Positions 50,766-61,336 of a DNA stretch of 64,000 nt are shown here, one piece after another. Source of the DNA: Aeromicrobium tamlense (GTDB lineage Bacteria > Actinomycetota > Actinomycetes > Propionibacteriales > Nocardioidaceae); contig NZ_JACBZN010000001.1 in assembly GCF_013408555.1 (NCBI RefSeq), forward strand, positions 3,100,001-3,164,000. The letters run 5' to 3'. The notes below the pieces were generated by a model. It was not told the origin of the DNA and made no database searches. It saw only the letters and a program-made list of their open reading frames with translations. Every line of letters begins with the position of its first letter. Position 1 is the first letter of the stretch. The translations under genes were made by a program, and so were the position numbers.

Positions 50766-51547
50766 GCTGGCGTCCCCGGCTCGTCGCCCTCGACGTCGAC
50801 GGCACGATCGTCGACCACCGCAACACGCTGAGCCCTGCCGTGCGCGACGCCGTGCTGGGCCTGCGCGAGCAGGGGATCCCCGTCGTCATCGCCACGGGCC
50901 GCGCCGTGCCGGGCGTGTACGACGTGCTGGAGAAGCTCGGCTTCCGCGAGGGGCTCGGCGTGGCCAGCAACGGCTCGGTCGTCTTCAACGTCGACCCGTT
51001 CGAGGTCGTCCACACCACCACGTTCGACGCCAGCGAGGCGGTCAAGCGCGTGCTCGAGCGGGTGCCCGAGGCACTCGTGGCGGTGGAGGAGGTCGGGGTC
51101 GGCTACCGCGTGAACCGTGCGTTCCCCAAGGGCGAGATCACCGGCGAGATCATCCTCGACGAGGTCAACCGGATGGTCTCGCAGCCCGTCACCCGTGTCG
51201 TGGTCCGCGCGCCCGACCACGACCGCGACGAGTTCTCCGCGCTCGTGGAGGACCTCGGCCTCGACGGCACGAACTACTACATCGGCTACACCGCATGGCT
51301 CGACCTCGCGCCCGAGGGCGTCTCGAAGGCCTCGGGCCTCGAGGTCGTGTGCGCGTCGATGGGCGTCACGGCGGCCGACGTGCTCGCCGTCGGCGACGGC
51401 AGCAACGACGTCGAGATGGTCCGCTGGGCGGGCCGCGGCGTCGCCATGGGCCAGGCGCCCGACGAGCTCAAGCAGGTCGCCGACCACGTCACCGGCTCCG
51501 TCGAGGACGACGGCCTCGCGGCCGAGCTCACCCGCTGGCTCGACTGA
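50762..51547 (+). CDS. Cof-type HAD-IIB phosphatase
   Basis: A 261-residue HAD protein: [19 protein letters not shown] (nucleophile), [12 protein letters not shown]2-type cap, and [48 protein letters not shown]. Cof-type enzymes dephosphorylate sugar phosphates, pyridoxal phosphate or FMN. The conserved Lys is in [11 protein letters not shown]. Coupled to serS by GTGA overlap. Confidence 0.95.
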   Translation: MSWRPRLVALDVDGTIVDHRNTLSPAVRDAVLGLREQGIPVVIATGRAVPGVYDVLEKLGFREGLGVASNGSVVFNVDPFEVVHTTTFDASEAVKRVLERVPEALVAVEEVGVGYRVNRAFPKGEITGEIILDEVNRMVSQPVTRVVVRAPDHDRDEFSALVEDLGLDGTNYYIGYTAWLDLAPEGVSKASGLEVVCASMGVTAADVLAVGDGSNDVEMVRWAGRGVAMGQAPDELKQVADHVTGSVEDDGLAAELTRWLD

Positions 51548-51602
51548 CCGGGGAATCGGTCACCCTCGCGCCGTTCGTCGCAGCGCACCCGCCGCTCGTC
51601 GG

Positions 51603-51618
51603 TGTGCGCTGGCGCACA
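51603..51618 (+). promoter_or_regulatory. CRP/GlxR-type site upstream of acs
   Basis: TGTGCGCTGGCGCACA is a perfect palindrome that fits the TGTG-N8-CACA pattern of actinobacterial CRP/GlxR sites. It is centred about 40 bp upstream of the start predicted from the TAAAGT -10 (51639-51644), the class II activator position. Confidence 0.65.
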
Positions 51619-51638
51619 CCCGAGTCGGTGGGGCACCG

Positions 51639-51644
51639 TAAAGT
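51639..51644 (+). promoter_or_regulatory. -10 element (TAAAGT) of acs
   Basis: Near-consensus hexamer; predicted start about 51651, giving a leader of about 45 nt that contains AGGAGG before the GTG. A second small palindrome GTCAC-N5-GTGAC (51646-51660) covers the start point. Confidence 0.5.
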
Positions 51645-51695
51645 CGTCACCAGTTGTGACCTGCGACACCCCCGAACCCGCCAGGAGGCCCACCC

Positions 51696-53672
<1,977 letters not shown>

Positions 53673-53724
53673 CCCCGGGTCGGGGGTGCGGCGGTCACGA
53701 CGGGCTGCCGCGCCCCGACTTGGG

Positions 53725-53730
53725 TACGCT
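53725..53730 (+). promoter_or_regulatory. Leaderless -10 element (TACGCT) of the holin-like gene
   Basis: TACGCT followed by 6 nt and the ATG at 53737. Confidence 0.55.
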
Positions 53731-53736
53731 CGCACC

Positions 53737-54162
53737 ATGACGAAGCCCACGGACGACCCCACGATCGGACGACTCGTCGCAGATGTGACCCGCGATCTCT
53801 CCTCGATCGTCCAGCACGAGATCGCGCTGGCGAAGTCGGAGCTGCGCGTCAGCGTGAAGGCGGGTGGCCTGGGCATCGCGCTCGTGGCCGTCGCCGCGTT
53901 CCTGCTGCTGCTGGTGCTCATCCTCGGGTCGGTCACGATCGCGTACTTCCTGACGATGACCGGTCTGCACCCCGCGTGGGCGTTCCTGATCGTGACGGGC
54001 TTCTACCTGCTGCTCGCCGTGGTGCTCGTGCTGATCGCCTGGAGCCGCTTCAAGAAGGTGCGCGCCCCCGAGAAGTCGATCGGCACCGCCCGTCAGATCC
54101 CGTCGGCGCTCAAGCCCGGCGGCCCCGCCGGCACCCGCGTCAAGACCGTCGCGCGGAGCTGA
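53737..54162 (+). CDS. Phage-holin-3-type (DUF1469) membrane protein
   Basis: A 141-residue protein: VADVTRDLSSIVQHEIALAKSELRVSVKAGG followed by two helices (GIALVAVAAFLLLLVLILGSVTIAYFL and WAFLIVTGFYLLLAVVLVLIAWSRF), the actinobacterial Phage_holin_3_6/YqjE family. Despite the family name there are no phage genes nearby, so it is a host membrane protein of unknown function. Its 3' end overlaps the convergent gene by 23 nt. Rv3669 is at the same place in mycobacteria. Confidence 0.88.
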   Translation: MTKPTDDPTIGRLVADVTRDLSSIVQHEIALAKSELRVSVKAGGLGIALVAVAAFLLLLVLILGSVTIAYFLTMTGLHPAWAFLIVTGFYLLLAVVLVLIAWSRFKKVRAPEKSIGTARQIPSALKPGGPAGTRVKTVARS

Positions 54163-54946
54163 CCAGCCCCACCGCGGCGATCACCGCTCCGGCGACCGCC
54201 ACCCACAGCAGGGTGGTGTCGAGCGACTCCACGATGCGTGCCGTCAGCACGTGGTTGAGCTCGCGGCCGGAAGCCGTCCCGGTCGACTGCTGCTCGACGA
54301 CGCGCGGCACGCCCTCCCGCCCGATGACCCACCACGCGGCGGCCGCCAGCACCACGCCGACGCCCAGGGCGGCGAGCGTGATGGAGCGGCGCCGCGACAC
54401 GACGAGGGCGAGCAGCGCGGCGCCCAGCGCCACGGCGGCGGCGACCACCGCGAGCCCGGGCGAGCGCTCGGCCGCGGCCACGAGATCGCTCGGGTCCTCC
54501 TCGCTGAGGGTGACCACGAGCTCTTCCGGGCCGGTCAGGGGGATCGGCAGGTCGACCTCGCCCAGGGCGAGGCGCACCAGCGGCGAGACGTCGGCGCGGA
54601 CGGACGTGGGGGTCGGCTCGGCGAAGAGCTCCTGATGAGCGCTGCGCGTCGTCTCGCGCCACGCCTCGCTCCAGTCGGGCGACTCGGTGAGGCGCACGAT
54701 GGCGTCGCTGACGCCCGCTGCGATGCGGTCGTGCAGGGCGATGGGCAGGCCGGTCTGGTCGGCGAACGCCTCGCCCGCGAGGTCGGCCGCCCGCTCCTGC
54801 ACCTCGCGGTCGTCGCCCACCCGGGACGTGAGGTCGACGAACCCGTCCTCGCTCTGCAGGTGCGTGGCGCTCCAGCCGGCGCCGATCGCGACGAAGGTGG
54901 CCACGGTGGCGACGCACCACAGCAGCGCGGCGGCCAGCGCGCGCAT
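54140..54946 (-). CDS. Membrane protein of unknown function downstream of marP
   Basis: A 268-residue protein with an N-terminal helix (ALLWCVATVATFVAIGAGW), a large extracytoplasmic domain (residues 30-165), and three C-terminal helices (LAVVAAAVALGAALLALVVS, ITLAALGVGVVLAAAAWWVI, LLWVAVAGAVIAAVGLVS). No family recognised. The ATG overlaps the marP-like stop as TGATG, so it is probably part of the same pathway. Its last 23 nt overlap the end of the holin-like gene. Confidence 0.75.
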   Translation of the reverse strand: MRALAAALLWCVATVATFVAIGAGWSATHLQSEDGFVDLTSRVGDDREVQERAADLAGEAFADQTGLPIALHDRIAAGVSDAIVRLTESPDWSEAWRETTRSAHQELFAEPTPTSVRADVSPLVRLALGEVDLPIPLTGPEELVVTLSEEDPSDLVAAAERSPGLAVVAAAVALGAALLALVVSRRRSITLAALGVGVVLAAAAWWVIGREGVPRVVEQQSTGTASGRELNHVLTARIVESLDTTLLWVAVAGAVIAAVGLVSSARRS

Positions 54947-56112
54947 CAGGCGCAGCCTCCCGTGGAGACGGTGCGGTTCGCGCGCAGGGCCGCGGTGGCG
55001 ACCGGCACGGTCTCGGCGGCCGTGACCGCGTAGCCGGTCTCGGCGTCGGACACCGAGGCCGCGAAGATGACGCCGATGACGTCGCCGTCGGCCGAGATCA
55101 GCGGGCCACCGGAGTTGCCCGAGCGCACCAGCGAGCGGATCGAGAAGACGTCGCGCGAGACGCGCCCCTGGCCGTAGATGTCGGGGCCGCGCAGGTCGAG
55201 CCGGCCACGCACGCGCGCCGCGCGGGCGTCGAAGGGACCGTTCTCGGGGAAGCCGAGGACGGCCGCCGGATCGCCCTGCTGCGCCCCGGTGTCGAAGCGG
55301 AGCGGGTCGCCGTCGAGACCCGGCACGTCGACGACGGCCAGGTCGAGCTCGGCGTCGAACCACACGGGACGGGCGTCGAGGCGGCGGTCGCCCAGCGTGA
55401 CGGTGGGACGGGAGACGCCGGCGATCACGTGCGCGTTCGTCATGACCCGCTCGGGCGCGATGACGAAGCCCGAGCCCTCGATCGTGCGGCGGCACTCGGC
55501 CTCGCCGAGGACCCGCACGACGCTGCCGCGGGCGTCGCGGACCGACTTCAGCGCGAGCGTGTCCTGGTCCGGCGGATCCGTCTGCGGGATGATCTCGGTC
55601 TCGAACGGGTCCAGGTACCGCGGGAACACGTCGCCGGTGAGGGTGTCGGTGAACGACCGCAGCGCCGCGCCGGCCCGCTCGGGCATGAGCGTGTCGACCC
55701 GCGCCAGCACGGTGGAGTCGCGCACGGCCGAGCTGACGTAGGGCAGCGTGGACGCGCTCACCGCGTAGCCGAGCGCCCACGAGGCCGCCATCACGACGAC
55801 GGTGCCGAACGCCGCACCGAACACGGCGTCGATCGCCCGCCCGGGCCCGCGACCGATCCGCAGCGACCGCCCGATCAACGTCCCCAGGAAGTTGCCGATC
55901 CCCGCGATGACGAAGACGAAGACGATCGACATGACGGCCTTGAGTGGGTCGCCCTCGCCCTGGGCGAAGAACTTCGGCGCGAGCGCGATGCCGAGCAGGA
56001 AGCCCAGCAGCAGGCCGCCGCCGGAGAACACGTTGGAGACGAAGCCGTGCACCCACCCCGCGTAGGCGTAGACGATGAACGTCACGACCAGGACGATGTC
56101 GAGCCAGTTCAT
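54946..56112 (-). CDS. MarP-like membrane-anchored serine protease (CvpA domain plus trypsin-like domain)
   Basis: A 388-residue protein. Residues 1-165 are a CvpA/colicin-V-like domain with four helices. Residues 190-388 are a periplasmic chymotrypsin-fold protease with catalytic His in MTNAHVIAG, Asp in AELDLAVVDV and Ser in VRSGNSGGPL. In M. tuberculosis Rv3671c (MarP) gives acid and oxidative stress resistance by activating RipA. The gene order around it (acs, holin-like, marP, CoA-NUDIX, nth, crp) is the same here, which supports orthology. Confidence 0.93.
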   Translation of the reverse strand: MNWLDIVLVVTFIVYAYAGWVHGFVSNVFSGGGLLLGFLLGIALAPKFFAQGEGDPLKAVMSIVFVFVIAGIGNFLGTLIGRSLRIGRGPGRAIDAVFGAAFGTVVVMAASWALGYAVSASTLPYVSSAVRDSTVLARVDTLMPERAGAALRSFTDTLTGDVFPRYLDPFETEIIPQTDPPDQDTLALKSVRDARGSVVRVLGEAECRRTIEGSGFVIAPERVMTNAHVIAGVSRPTVTLGDRRLDARPVWFDAELDLAVVDVPGLDGDPLRFDTGAQQGDPAAVLGFPENGPFDARAARVRGRLDLRGPDIYGQGRVSRDVFSIRSLVRSGNSGGPLISADGDVIGVIFAASVSDAETGYAVTAAETVPVATAALRANRTVSTGGCA

Positions 56113-56114
56113 GC

Positions 56115-56756
56115 TCACTCCGGGATGGGTCGGGTCCGGGAGGCGTCCCACGGGCGCTCCCACCCGAGGCGCTCGAACAGTCGGGCGATGATGCCGGCGG
56201 TGAAGCCCCACAGCGGGACGTTCGTGCCGATGTCGAAGGCGGGCCCGGTCCAGCCCGAGGGGTGCACGACGCTGAAGCGGCGCTCGGGGTCGAGCAGCAG
56301 GTCGAGCGGGGTCGGCAGGACGCGCTCGACCTCGTCGGGGCTGTGCGCGTGCAGGGTGCGCGGGCTCGTCCAGTAGCCCAGTACCGGGGTCACGGCGTGG
56401 TTGCTCGGCGGCAGCCACAGCGTGGGCAGGCTGCCGAACACGATCACCTCGCGGGGGTCGAGCCCGACCTCTTCCTCGGCCTCTCGCAGCGCGGTGTGGA
56501 CCGCGTCGCGGTCGGTCGCGTCCTGGCGGCCGCCGGGGAACGAGATCTGTCGCGCATGGCTGCGCAGGGTGGCGGCGCGCTCGGTGAGCAGCAGCTCGCG
56601 GCCGTTCTCGCCGTCGGAGAAGAGCATCAGCACGGCCGCCGGGCGGGCCTCGGCCGGCGGGTGCGGGAAGCGAGGTGCGAGGTGCTCGGCCTCGACCGAG
56701 TCCAGCATCTCGGCCAGCGGGTGCAGCCACTCGGGCAGTGCGGCGACGTCGGTCAT
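56115..56756 (-). CDS. NUDIX CoA pyrophosphatase-type hydrolase
   Basis: A 213-residue NUDIX protein of the UPF0035/NudL group, which releases 4'-phosphopantetheine and 3',5'-ADP from CoA. The CoA motif precedes and overlaps the box: LLTERAATLRSHARQISFPGGRQDATDRDAVHTALREAEEEVG. ATG at 56756 chosen for AAGGCGG upstream, and because the domain starts there. marP-like gene begins 2 nt downstream. Confidence 0.93.
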   Translation of the reverse strand: MTDVAALPEWLHPLAEMLDSVEAEHLAPRFPHPPAEARPAAVLMLFSDGENGRELLLTERAATLRSHARQISFPGGRQDATDRDAVHTALREAEEEVGLDPREVIVFGSLPTLWLPPSNHAVTPVLGYWTSPRTLHAHSPDEVERVLPTPLDLLLDPERRFSVVHPSGWTGPAFDIGTNVPLWGFTAGIIARLFERLGWERPWDASRTRPIPE

Positions 56757-56815
56757 GCCGGCACCGCCTTCGGAAGGGCACAGTCTGGCAGTGCCGGCAT
56801 TCCCCACCTCATCGC

Positions 56816-56835
56816 CGCTCGCTGGCGCTCGCTCA
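56816..56835 (-). repeat. 20-bp motif at the nth stop codon, copy 1
   Basis: Minus-strand TGAGCGAGCGCCAGCGAGCG begins with the nth stop codon. The identical 20-mer occurs at 59813-59832, also beginning with a stop codon. It contains a direct repeat GCGAGC spaced by three bases. Confidence 0.6.
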
Positions 56836-57564
56836 TGCCGGCCCCTGCGTGGTGACGAGGGCCTCGGCGACCTCGGGGTCGGTGGGCCCGAGGCCGTACG
56901 AGGGGCACCACTGCGCCACGGGGCAGGCGCCGCACGCGGGCGTGCGCGCGTGGCAGCGACGGCGGCCGTGCCAGATCACGTGGTGGCACAGCATGGTCCA
57001 GTCGCTCTTCGGGAACAGGGCGCCGACGGCGTGCTCGGTCTTGACGGGGTCCTTCGCGGTGGCCTCGTCCACCCACTCCCAGCGCTTCACGAGGCGGGCG
57101 AAGTGGGTGTCGACGGTGATGCCGGGGACGTCGAACGCGTTGCCCAGGACGACGTTGGCGGTCTTGCGGCCGACGCCGGGCAGGCTCACGAGGTCCTTCA
57201 GCCGGCCCGGCACCTCGCCGCCGAAGTCCTCGACGAGGGCGGCCGAGAGGCGCAGCACGCTGTCGGTCTTGGCGCGGAAGAAGCCGGTGGGCCGGATGAT
57301 CTCCTCGACCGCCGTGCGGTCGGCGGCGGCCAGGGCCGCGGCGTCGGGATAGGCGGCGAAGAGGGTGGGCGTGATCGCGTTGACGCGACGGTCCGTGGTC
57401 TGCGCGGAGAGCACCGTGGCGACGAGCAGCTGGAACGGATCGGCGAAGTCGAGCTCGCACCGGGCGTCGGGGTACGTCTGCGCGAGCACCCGGTTGATCT
57501 TGCGTGCGCGCCGCACGAGGGACGTCGCCGGACGTGTCGTCGGGGGCGTCGAATCGGCTGGCAC
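56833..57564 (-). CDS. nth: Endonuclease III
   Basis: A 243-residue DNA glycosylase/AP lyase for oxidised pyrimidines. Helix-hairpin-helix [14 protein letters not shown] contains the catalytic Lys, VDTHFARL the catalytic Asp, and C-x6-C-x2-C-x5-C ([17 protein letters not shown]) binds the [4Fe-4S] cluster. I start at GTG 57564, 6 nt after TACGGT. Divergent from crp, the same as in mycobacteria. Confidence 0.97.
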   Translation of the reverse strand: MPADSTPPTTRPATSLVRRARKINRVLAQTYPDARCELDFADPFQLLVATVLSAQTTDRRVNAITPTLFAAYPDAAALAAADRTAVEEIIRPTGFFRAKTDSVLRLSAALVEDFGGEVPGRLKDLVSLPGVGRKTANVVLGNAFDVPGITVDTHFARLVKRWEWVDEATAKDPVKTEHAVGALFPKSDWTMLCHHVIWHGRRRCHARTPACGACPVAQWCPSYGLGPTDPEVAEALVTTQGPA

Positions 57565-57570
57565 GTTAAC

Positions 57571-57576
57571 ACCGTA
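57571..57576 (-). promoter_or_regulatory. Leaderless -10 element (TACGGT) of nth
   Basis: On the minus strand TACGGT, 6 nt, GTG at 57564. Confidence 0.6.
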
Positions 57577-57645
57577 TCCGGACTCTTCACACACGCACGG
57601 GCCCAAGGTGGGTGTGATCTGGGTTGCATGTGGGAAACTAGCGCT

Positions 57646-58323
57646 GTGACCGATGATGTTCTGCGCCAAGCCCCTCTGTTCAACGGCCTCGACGACGACG
57701 CCTCCGGCGCGCTCGAGTCCTCCATGTCCACGGTGACGCTGCGCCGTGGCGAGGTCCTGTTCGCCGAGGGTGACGAGGGCGACCAGCTCTACGTCGTCAT
57801 CGAGGGCAAGATCAAGCTCGGTCGTCGTTCGGTCGACGGCCGCGAGAACCTCATCGCGATCCTGGGCCCGGGCCAGATGTTCGGCGAGCTGTCGTTCTTC
57901 GATCCCGGCCCGCGTTCGGCCACGGCCACGGCCGTCACCGACACCGAGCTGCGCAGCCTCGGCCACGGCGCGCTCAACCCGGTCCTGCAGTCGCACCCCG
58001 ACGTGGCCTACGCCCTGCTGAACCAGCTGGCGGGCCGCCTGCGCCGCACCAACGAGGTCGTCGGCGACCTCGTCTTCTCCGACGTCCCGGGCCGCGTCTC
58101 CAAGGCGCTGCTCGACCTCGCCGCCCGCTTCGGCCGCGAGGCCGACGACGGCATCCACGTCAACCACGACCTCACGCAGGAGGAGCTGGCGCAGCTCGTC
58201 GGCGCCTCCCGCGAGACCGTGAACAAGGCGCTCGCCGACTTCGCCTCGCGCGGCTGGCTGCGCCTCGAGCCCCGCTCGGTCATCATCCTCGACCTCGAGC
58301 GCCTCAAGCGCCGCTCGCGCTGA
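57646..58323 (+). CDS. crp: Crp/Fnr-family cAMP receptor protein (Crp/GlxR)
   Basis: A 225-residue regulator. The cyclic-nucleotide domain (20-115) has [21 protein letters not shown] and the cAMP pocket [18 protein letters not shown] (Glu, Arg, Ser). The C-terminal winged helix has [34 protein letters not shown]. This is the GlxR/Rv3676 group. Targets visible in the window include a TGTG-N8-CACA site at acs. A half-site TGTGATC (57613) in its own upstream region may reflect autoregulation. Confidence 0.96.
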   Translation: MTDDVLRQAPLFNGLDDDASGALESSMSTVTLRRGEVLFAEGDEGDQLYVVIEGKIKLGRRSVDGRENLIAILGPGQMFGELSFFDPGPRSATATAVTDTELRSLGHGALNPVLQSHPDVAYALLNQLAGRLRRTNEVVGDLVFSDVPGRVSKALLDLAARFGREADDGIHVNHDLTQEELAQLVGASRETVNKALADFASRGWLRLEPRSVIILDLERLKRRSR

Positions 58324-58327
58324 GTTG

Positions 58328-58963
58328 GTGGACGCCGCAGCGGTCCAGGAGCTCACCCACGGGGAACGCCGCCGGCTGGTCGAGATCCTCGACCGGCTGA
58401 CCCCCGAGCAGTGGGAGGCGACCTCGGCGTGCCCCCGCTGGTCCGTCGAGGGCGTCGTCGCCCACCTGAGCGCCGCCGCCAGCACCACCACGCGGCAGTG
58501 GATCGTCAGCATCGTCCGCTCGCGGTTCGATCCGGACCGGCACAACGACCGCCTCATCGCCCGTCATCGCGGCGCCACGCCGGGCGAGACGCTGGAGACC
58601 TTCCGCGGACTCGTCGCCAGCCGCACCGCCGCCGCCGGCGCCCACGTCGCCATGCTCGGCGAGGTCGTGGTGCACGCGCAGGACATCGTGCGGCCCCTCG
58701 GCCTCGAGCTCGTGCCGGATCAGACCGCGGTTCTCGAGGTCGCCCGCTTCTTCGCGACGAAGGACTTCGCGGTCAACAGCCGCACGCTCGTCCGCGGCCT
58801 TTCGCTCAAGGCGGACGACGCGCCCTTCGACGTGGGCTCGGGTCCCCTCGTCACCGGCGAGCTGCTGACGCTCACCCTGGCGATGGCCGGGCGCGCGGAC
58901 GCGGCCGCCGAGCTGGCCGGCCCCGGTGCGGAGGAGCTGCTCCACCGCATCGAGATCGCCTGA
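58328..58963 (+). CDS. Mycothiol-dependent maleylpyruvate-isomerase-family (DinB-like) protein
   Basis: A 211-residue four-helix-bundle protein of the TIGR03083/MDMPI_N family: [46 protein letters not shown] (metal-binding His residues in VVAHL and VVVHAQD). Family members use mycothiol for isomerase or transferase reactions. The metal His triad appears present, the substrate is unknown. GTG 58328 is preferred over TTG one codon upstream. Confidence 0.88.
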   Translation: MDAAAVQELTHGERRRLVEILDRLTPEQWEATSACPRWSVEGVVAHLSAAASTTTRQWIVSIVRSRFDPDRHNDRLIARHRGATPGETLETFRGLVASRTAAAGAHVAMLGEVVVHAQDIVRPLGLELVPDQTAVLEVARFFATKDFAVNSRTLVRGLSLKADDAPFDVGSGPLVTGELLTLTLAMAGRADAAAELAGPGAEELLHRIEIA

Positions 58964-58985
58964 CCCGCGTCGCGCCGCCCGCGGG

Positions 58986-59753
58986 TCAGGTCGTCTCGAG
59001 GTACTCCAGCTGGGCGCGGACCGAGAGCTCGGCGGCGTCCCACAGGACCGGGTCGACGTCGGCGTAGACCAGCTCGACGACCTCGCGCGCCGTGGTGGCG
59101 CCGCGCTCGACGGCGGCGCGCACCTGCTCGAGCCGCTCCTCTCGGTGGGCCAGGTAGTAGTCCAGGACGGCCGCCGGGTCCTCCACGACCGGACCGTGGG
59201 CGGGCAGGATCGTGGTGGCGCGGCCCTCCTCGACGATCGCCCGGAACTTCCGGATCGAGTCGAGGTAGGGCCCGAGGGCGCCGTCGGGGTGTGCCACCAC
59301 GGTGGTGCCGCGGCCCAGCACCATGTCGCCGCTGAGCAGCGCCCGGTCCTGAGGCAGCAGGAACGCCACCGAGTCGCGCGTGTGCCCCGGCGCGGCCACG
59401 ACGTCGATCTGCAGGCCGTCGACCTCGATCCGCTCGCCGTCGACCAGCGGGTCGGCCTCGCGGGTGTAGTCCGGCGAGATCGCGCGCGTGGGCGCGCCCG
59501 TGGCCTTCACGAACGACGCGAGCGCGTCGGTGTGGTCCCAGTGGTGGTGCGTGAACAGCACGAGCGCCACCTCGCCCGCCGCCGCGGCGACCGCCTCGAC
59601 GTGCTCGGCGATGTCGGGACCGGGGTCGACCACGACCGAGCGCGCGGCGCCCGGCTCGCGCAGGATCCAGGTGTTGGTGCCGTCGAGCGTCATGATCCCG
59701 GGGTTGTCCGCCAGGATGAACGACGCGCGGTCGGTGATCCGCTGGTCACTCAC
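58986..59753 (-). CDS. MBL-fold metallo-hydrolase
   Basis: A 255-residue metallo-beta-lactamase-fold hydrolase with zinc motif FTHHHWDHTDAL (HxHxDH), AAPGHTRDSVAFLL, LLSGDMVLGRGTTVV and ILPAHGPVVEDP. It resembles the LACTB2/Rv3677c group (possible ribonuclease or thioester hydrolase). GTG 59753 has GGGAGG upstream. The position between crp and ridA is conserved with mycobacteria. Confidence 0.93.
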   Translation of the reverse strand: MSDQRITDRASFILADNPGIMTLDGTNTWILREPGAARSVVVDPGPDIAEHVEAVAAAAGEVALVLFTHHHWDHTDALASFVKATGAPTRAISPDYTREADPLVDGERIEVDGLQIDVVAAPGHTRDSVAFLLPQDRALLSGDMVLGRGTTVVAHPDGALGPYLDSIRKFRAIVEEGRATTILPAHGPVVEDPAAVLDYYLAHREERLEQVRAAVERGATTAREVVELVYADVDPVLWDAAELSVRAQLEYLETT

Positions 59754-59812
59754 GCCGACCTCCCCGAGATGAGTCGACGGTACGGGGAAGCCGGCGTGAC
59801 ATCCCCTCGGTT

Positions 59813-59832
59813 CGCTCGCTGGCGCTCGCTCA
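59813..59832 (-). repeat. 20-bp motif at the NUDIX stop codon, copy 2
   Basis: Exact copy of the 20-mer at 56816-56835, again starting with the TGA stop of a minus-strand gene. Confidence 0.6.
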
Positions 59833-60642
59833 CAGGTGCTCCTCACGCTCGGTCTCGAGCCACCACTCGCCGTCCTTGCGGACGAAGTGCGGCTCGATGG
59901 CACGGATGCGGCGCTCGGCCGCGGCGTCCAGCACCTCGGTGGCCGCCAGGGTCGAGAGCTCGCGACACGTGACCGCGGTGGGCGGCATCATCGCGGCCTG
60001 CTTCGTGTCGACGAGTGCGAGCACCTCCGACAGTGGCGCCCACAGCGACTTGTCGGCCTCGGTGCTCACGGTGCCGATGCGCTGGCCCTCGGGGAGCGCG
60101 GCGACGAAGAACCGCGTGTCGTAGCGCCGCGGCTCGAGGGCCGGGGTGATCCAGTGCGCCCACGCACCGAGCAGGTCGGCACGCAGCACCAGGCCCTGGT
60201 CGGCCAGGAAGCGCGCGAACGACATCTTCTTCGCCTCGAGGTCCTCGCGCGCCCACGCCAGGTCGGTGGTGTCGCCGACGACGGAGTGCTCGTCGGGCCC
60301 GGCCAGCAGCACGCCGGTCTCCTCGAACGTCTCGCGCACGGCAGCCACGACGAGCCGGGCCGCGCGGTCGGGTTCGCAGTGGAAGCGCTCGGCCCAGACC
60401 TCGGGGGCGGGGCCCACCCAGGTCATCGGCTCGCCGTCGTCGTCCTGCACGCCGCCGCCGGGGAACACGTACATGCCCGCGGCGAACGCCATGGCGGAGT
60501 GACGGCGCATGAGGAACGCCTCGATGCCGTCCTCGCCGTCGCGGACGACGGCGATCGTGGCCGCGTCCTTCGGGGTGACGGCCGTCTCGGGGTCGAAGTC
60601 CTTCAGCCGCTCCTGCATCCGGGCCGGGACCGGGACCAGCAC
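59830..60642 (-). CDS. NUDT19-like NUDIX hydrolase
   Basis: A 270-residue NUDIX-superfamily protein: AATIAVVRDGEDGIEAFLMRRHSAMAFAAGMYVFPGGGVQDDD begins the fold; the box is split by an insertion, with its second half in AAVRETFEETGVLLAG (RExxEExG). This layout is that of the NUDT19/CoA-diphosphatase-like group. The C-terminal part has MPPTAVTCRELS. GTG at 60642, 1 nt after the RidA stop, with GAGGTC upstream. Probably acts on CoA derivatives; substrate uncertain. Confidence 0.88.
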   Translation of the reverse strand: MLVPVPARMQERLKDFDPETAVTPKDAATIAVVRDGEDGIEAFLMRRHSAMAFAAGMYVFPGGGVQDDDGEPMTWVGPAPEVWAERFHCEPDRAARLVVAAVRETFEETGVLLAGPDEHSVVGDTTDLAWAREDLEAKKMSFARFLADQGLVLRADLLGAWAHWITPALEPRRYDTRFFVAALPEGQRIGTVSTEADKSLWAPLSEVLALVDTKQAAMMPPTAVTCRELSTLAATEVLDAAAERRIRAIEPHFVRKDGEWWLETEREEHL

Positions 60643-60643
60643 G

Positions 60644-61102
60644 TCAGCGGACCTCGACGACCGCGTCGATCTCGACGGGCGTGTCGAGGGGCAGCACGGC
60701 GACGCCGACGGCGCTGCGGGCGTGCGATCCGGCGGCGCCGAACGCGGCGGCCATGAGGTCGCTCGCGCCGTTGGCCACGGCGGGCTGGCCCGTGAACGAC
60801 GGGTCGCTCGCGACGAACACGGTCAGCTTCACGACACGGACGACCGAGTCGAGGTCGACCACCGAGCTGATCGCGGCGATGACGTTGAGCGCGCACAGCC
60901 GCGCGTACTCCTGCGCGTCCTCGGGCGTGACCTCGGCGCCGACCTTGCCGGTGCCGGGCAGGACGCCGTCGACGAACGGCAGCTGGCCGGACGTGAACAC
61001 GTGCGAGCCGCTGCGCAGGGCCGGGACGTAGGACGCGACGGGCGCCGCGACCTCGGGGACCGTGAGCCCCATCGAGGCCAAGCGGTCGACGACGGCGCCC
61101 AT
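60644..61102 (-). CDS. RidA/YjgF-family protein
   Basis: A 152-residue trimeric-type RidA protein: VPALRSGSHVFTSGQLPFVDGVLPGTGKVG, NVIAAISSVVDLDSVVRVVKLTVFVASDPSF and HARSAVGVAVLPLDTPVEIDAVVEV. RidA hydrolyses reactive enamines and imines. The usual arginine (R in HARSAVG) is present. Gene position matches Rv3678c. It lies 1 nt after the DUF4177 stop. Confidence 0.94.
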   Translation of the reverse strand: MGAVVDRLASMGLTVPEVAAPVASYVPALRSGSHVFTSGQLPFVDGVLPGTGKVGAEVTPEDAQEYARLCALNVIAAISSVVDLDSVVRVVKLTVFVASDPSFTGQPAVANGASDLMAAAFGAAGSHARSAVGVAVLPLDTPVEIDAVVEVR

Positions 61103-61103
61103 G

Positions 61104-61259
61104 TCAGGCCACCGGGCGCTTGAAGTAGGCGACGAGGTTCTCGGGGTTCATGCCGGGCACGATCTGGACCAGCTCCCAGCCGTCGCGCCCGAAGTTGTCG
61201 AGGATCTGCTTGGTCGCGTGGACGAGCACGGGGGCCGTCAGGTATTCCCACTTGGTCAT
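61104..61259 (-). CDS. DUF4177 small protein
   Basis: A 51-residue protein, MTKWEYLTAPVLVHATKQIL then NFGRDGWELVQIVPGMNPENLVAYFKRP. The WEY...L..GW.LV pattern is DUF4177. Function unknown; a homologue sits at the same place (between ridA and the ArsA-like ATPases) in mycobacteria. Confidence 0.9.
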   Translation of the reverse strand: MTKWEYLTAPVLVHATKQILDNFGRDGWELVQIVPGMNPENLVAYFKRPVA

Positions 61260-61266
61260 GGCCCCG

Positions 61267-61272
61267 ACTGTA
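61267..61272 (-). promoter_or_regulatory. Leaderless -10 element (TACAGT) of the DUF4177-ridA-NUDIX operon
   Basis: On the minus strand TACAGT, 7 nt, ATG at 61259. Confidence 0.6.
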
Positions 61273-61324
61273 TCCCCGCGCGGGCGGGTGCGGTTCTCGC
61301 CCGACGTTCCGGCCCGACCCTCGG

Positions 61325-61330
61325 TAGTCT
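61325..61330 (+). promoter_or_regulatory. Leaderless -10 element (TAGTCT) of the ArsA-like ATPase operon
   Basis: TAGTCT followed by 6 nt and the GTG at 61337. Confidence 0.55.
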
Positions 61331-61336
61331 CGACGC

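Noticed and set aside
53737-54162. Prophage remnant because of the holin-family protein
   Set aside because: No other phage genes nearby, and the position is part of conserved chromosomal synteny.
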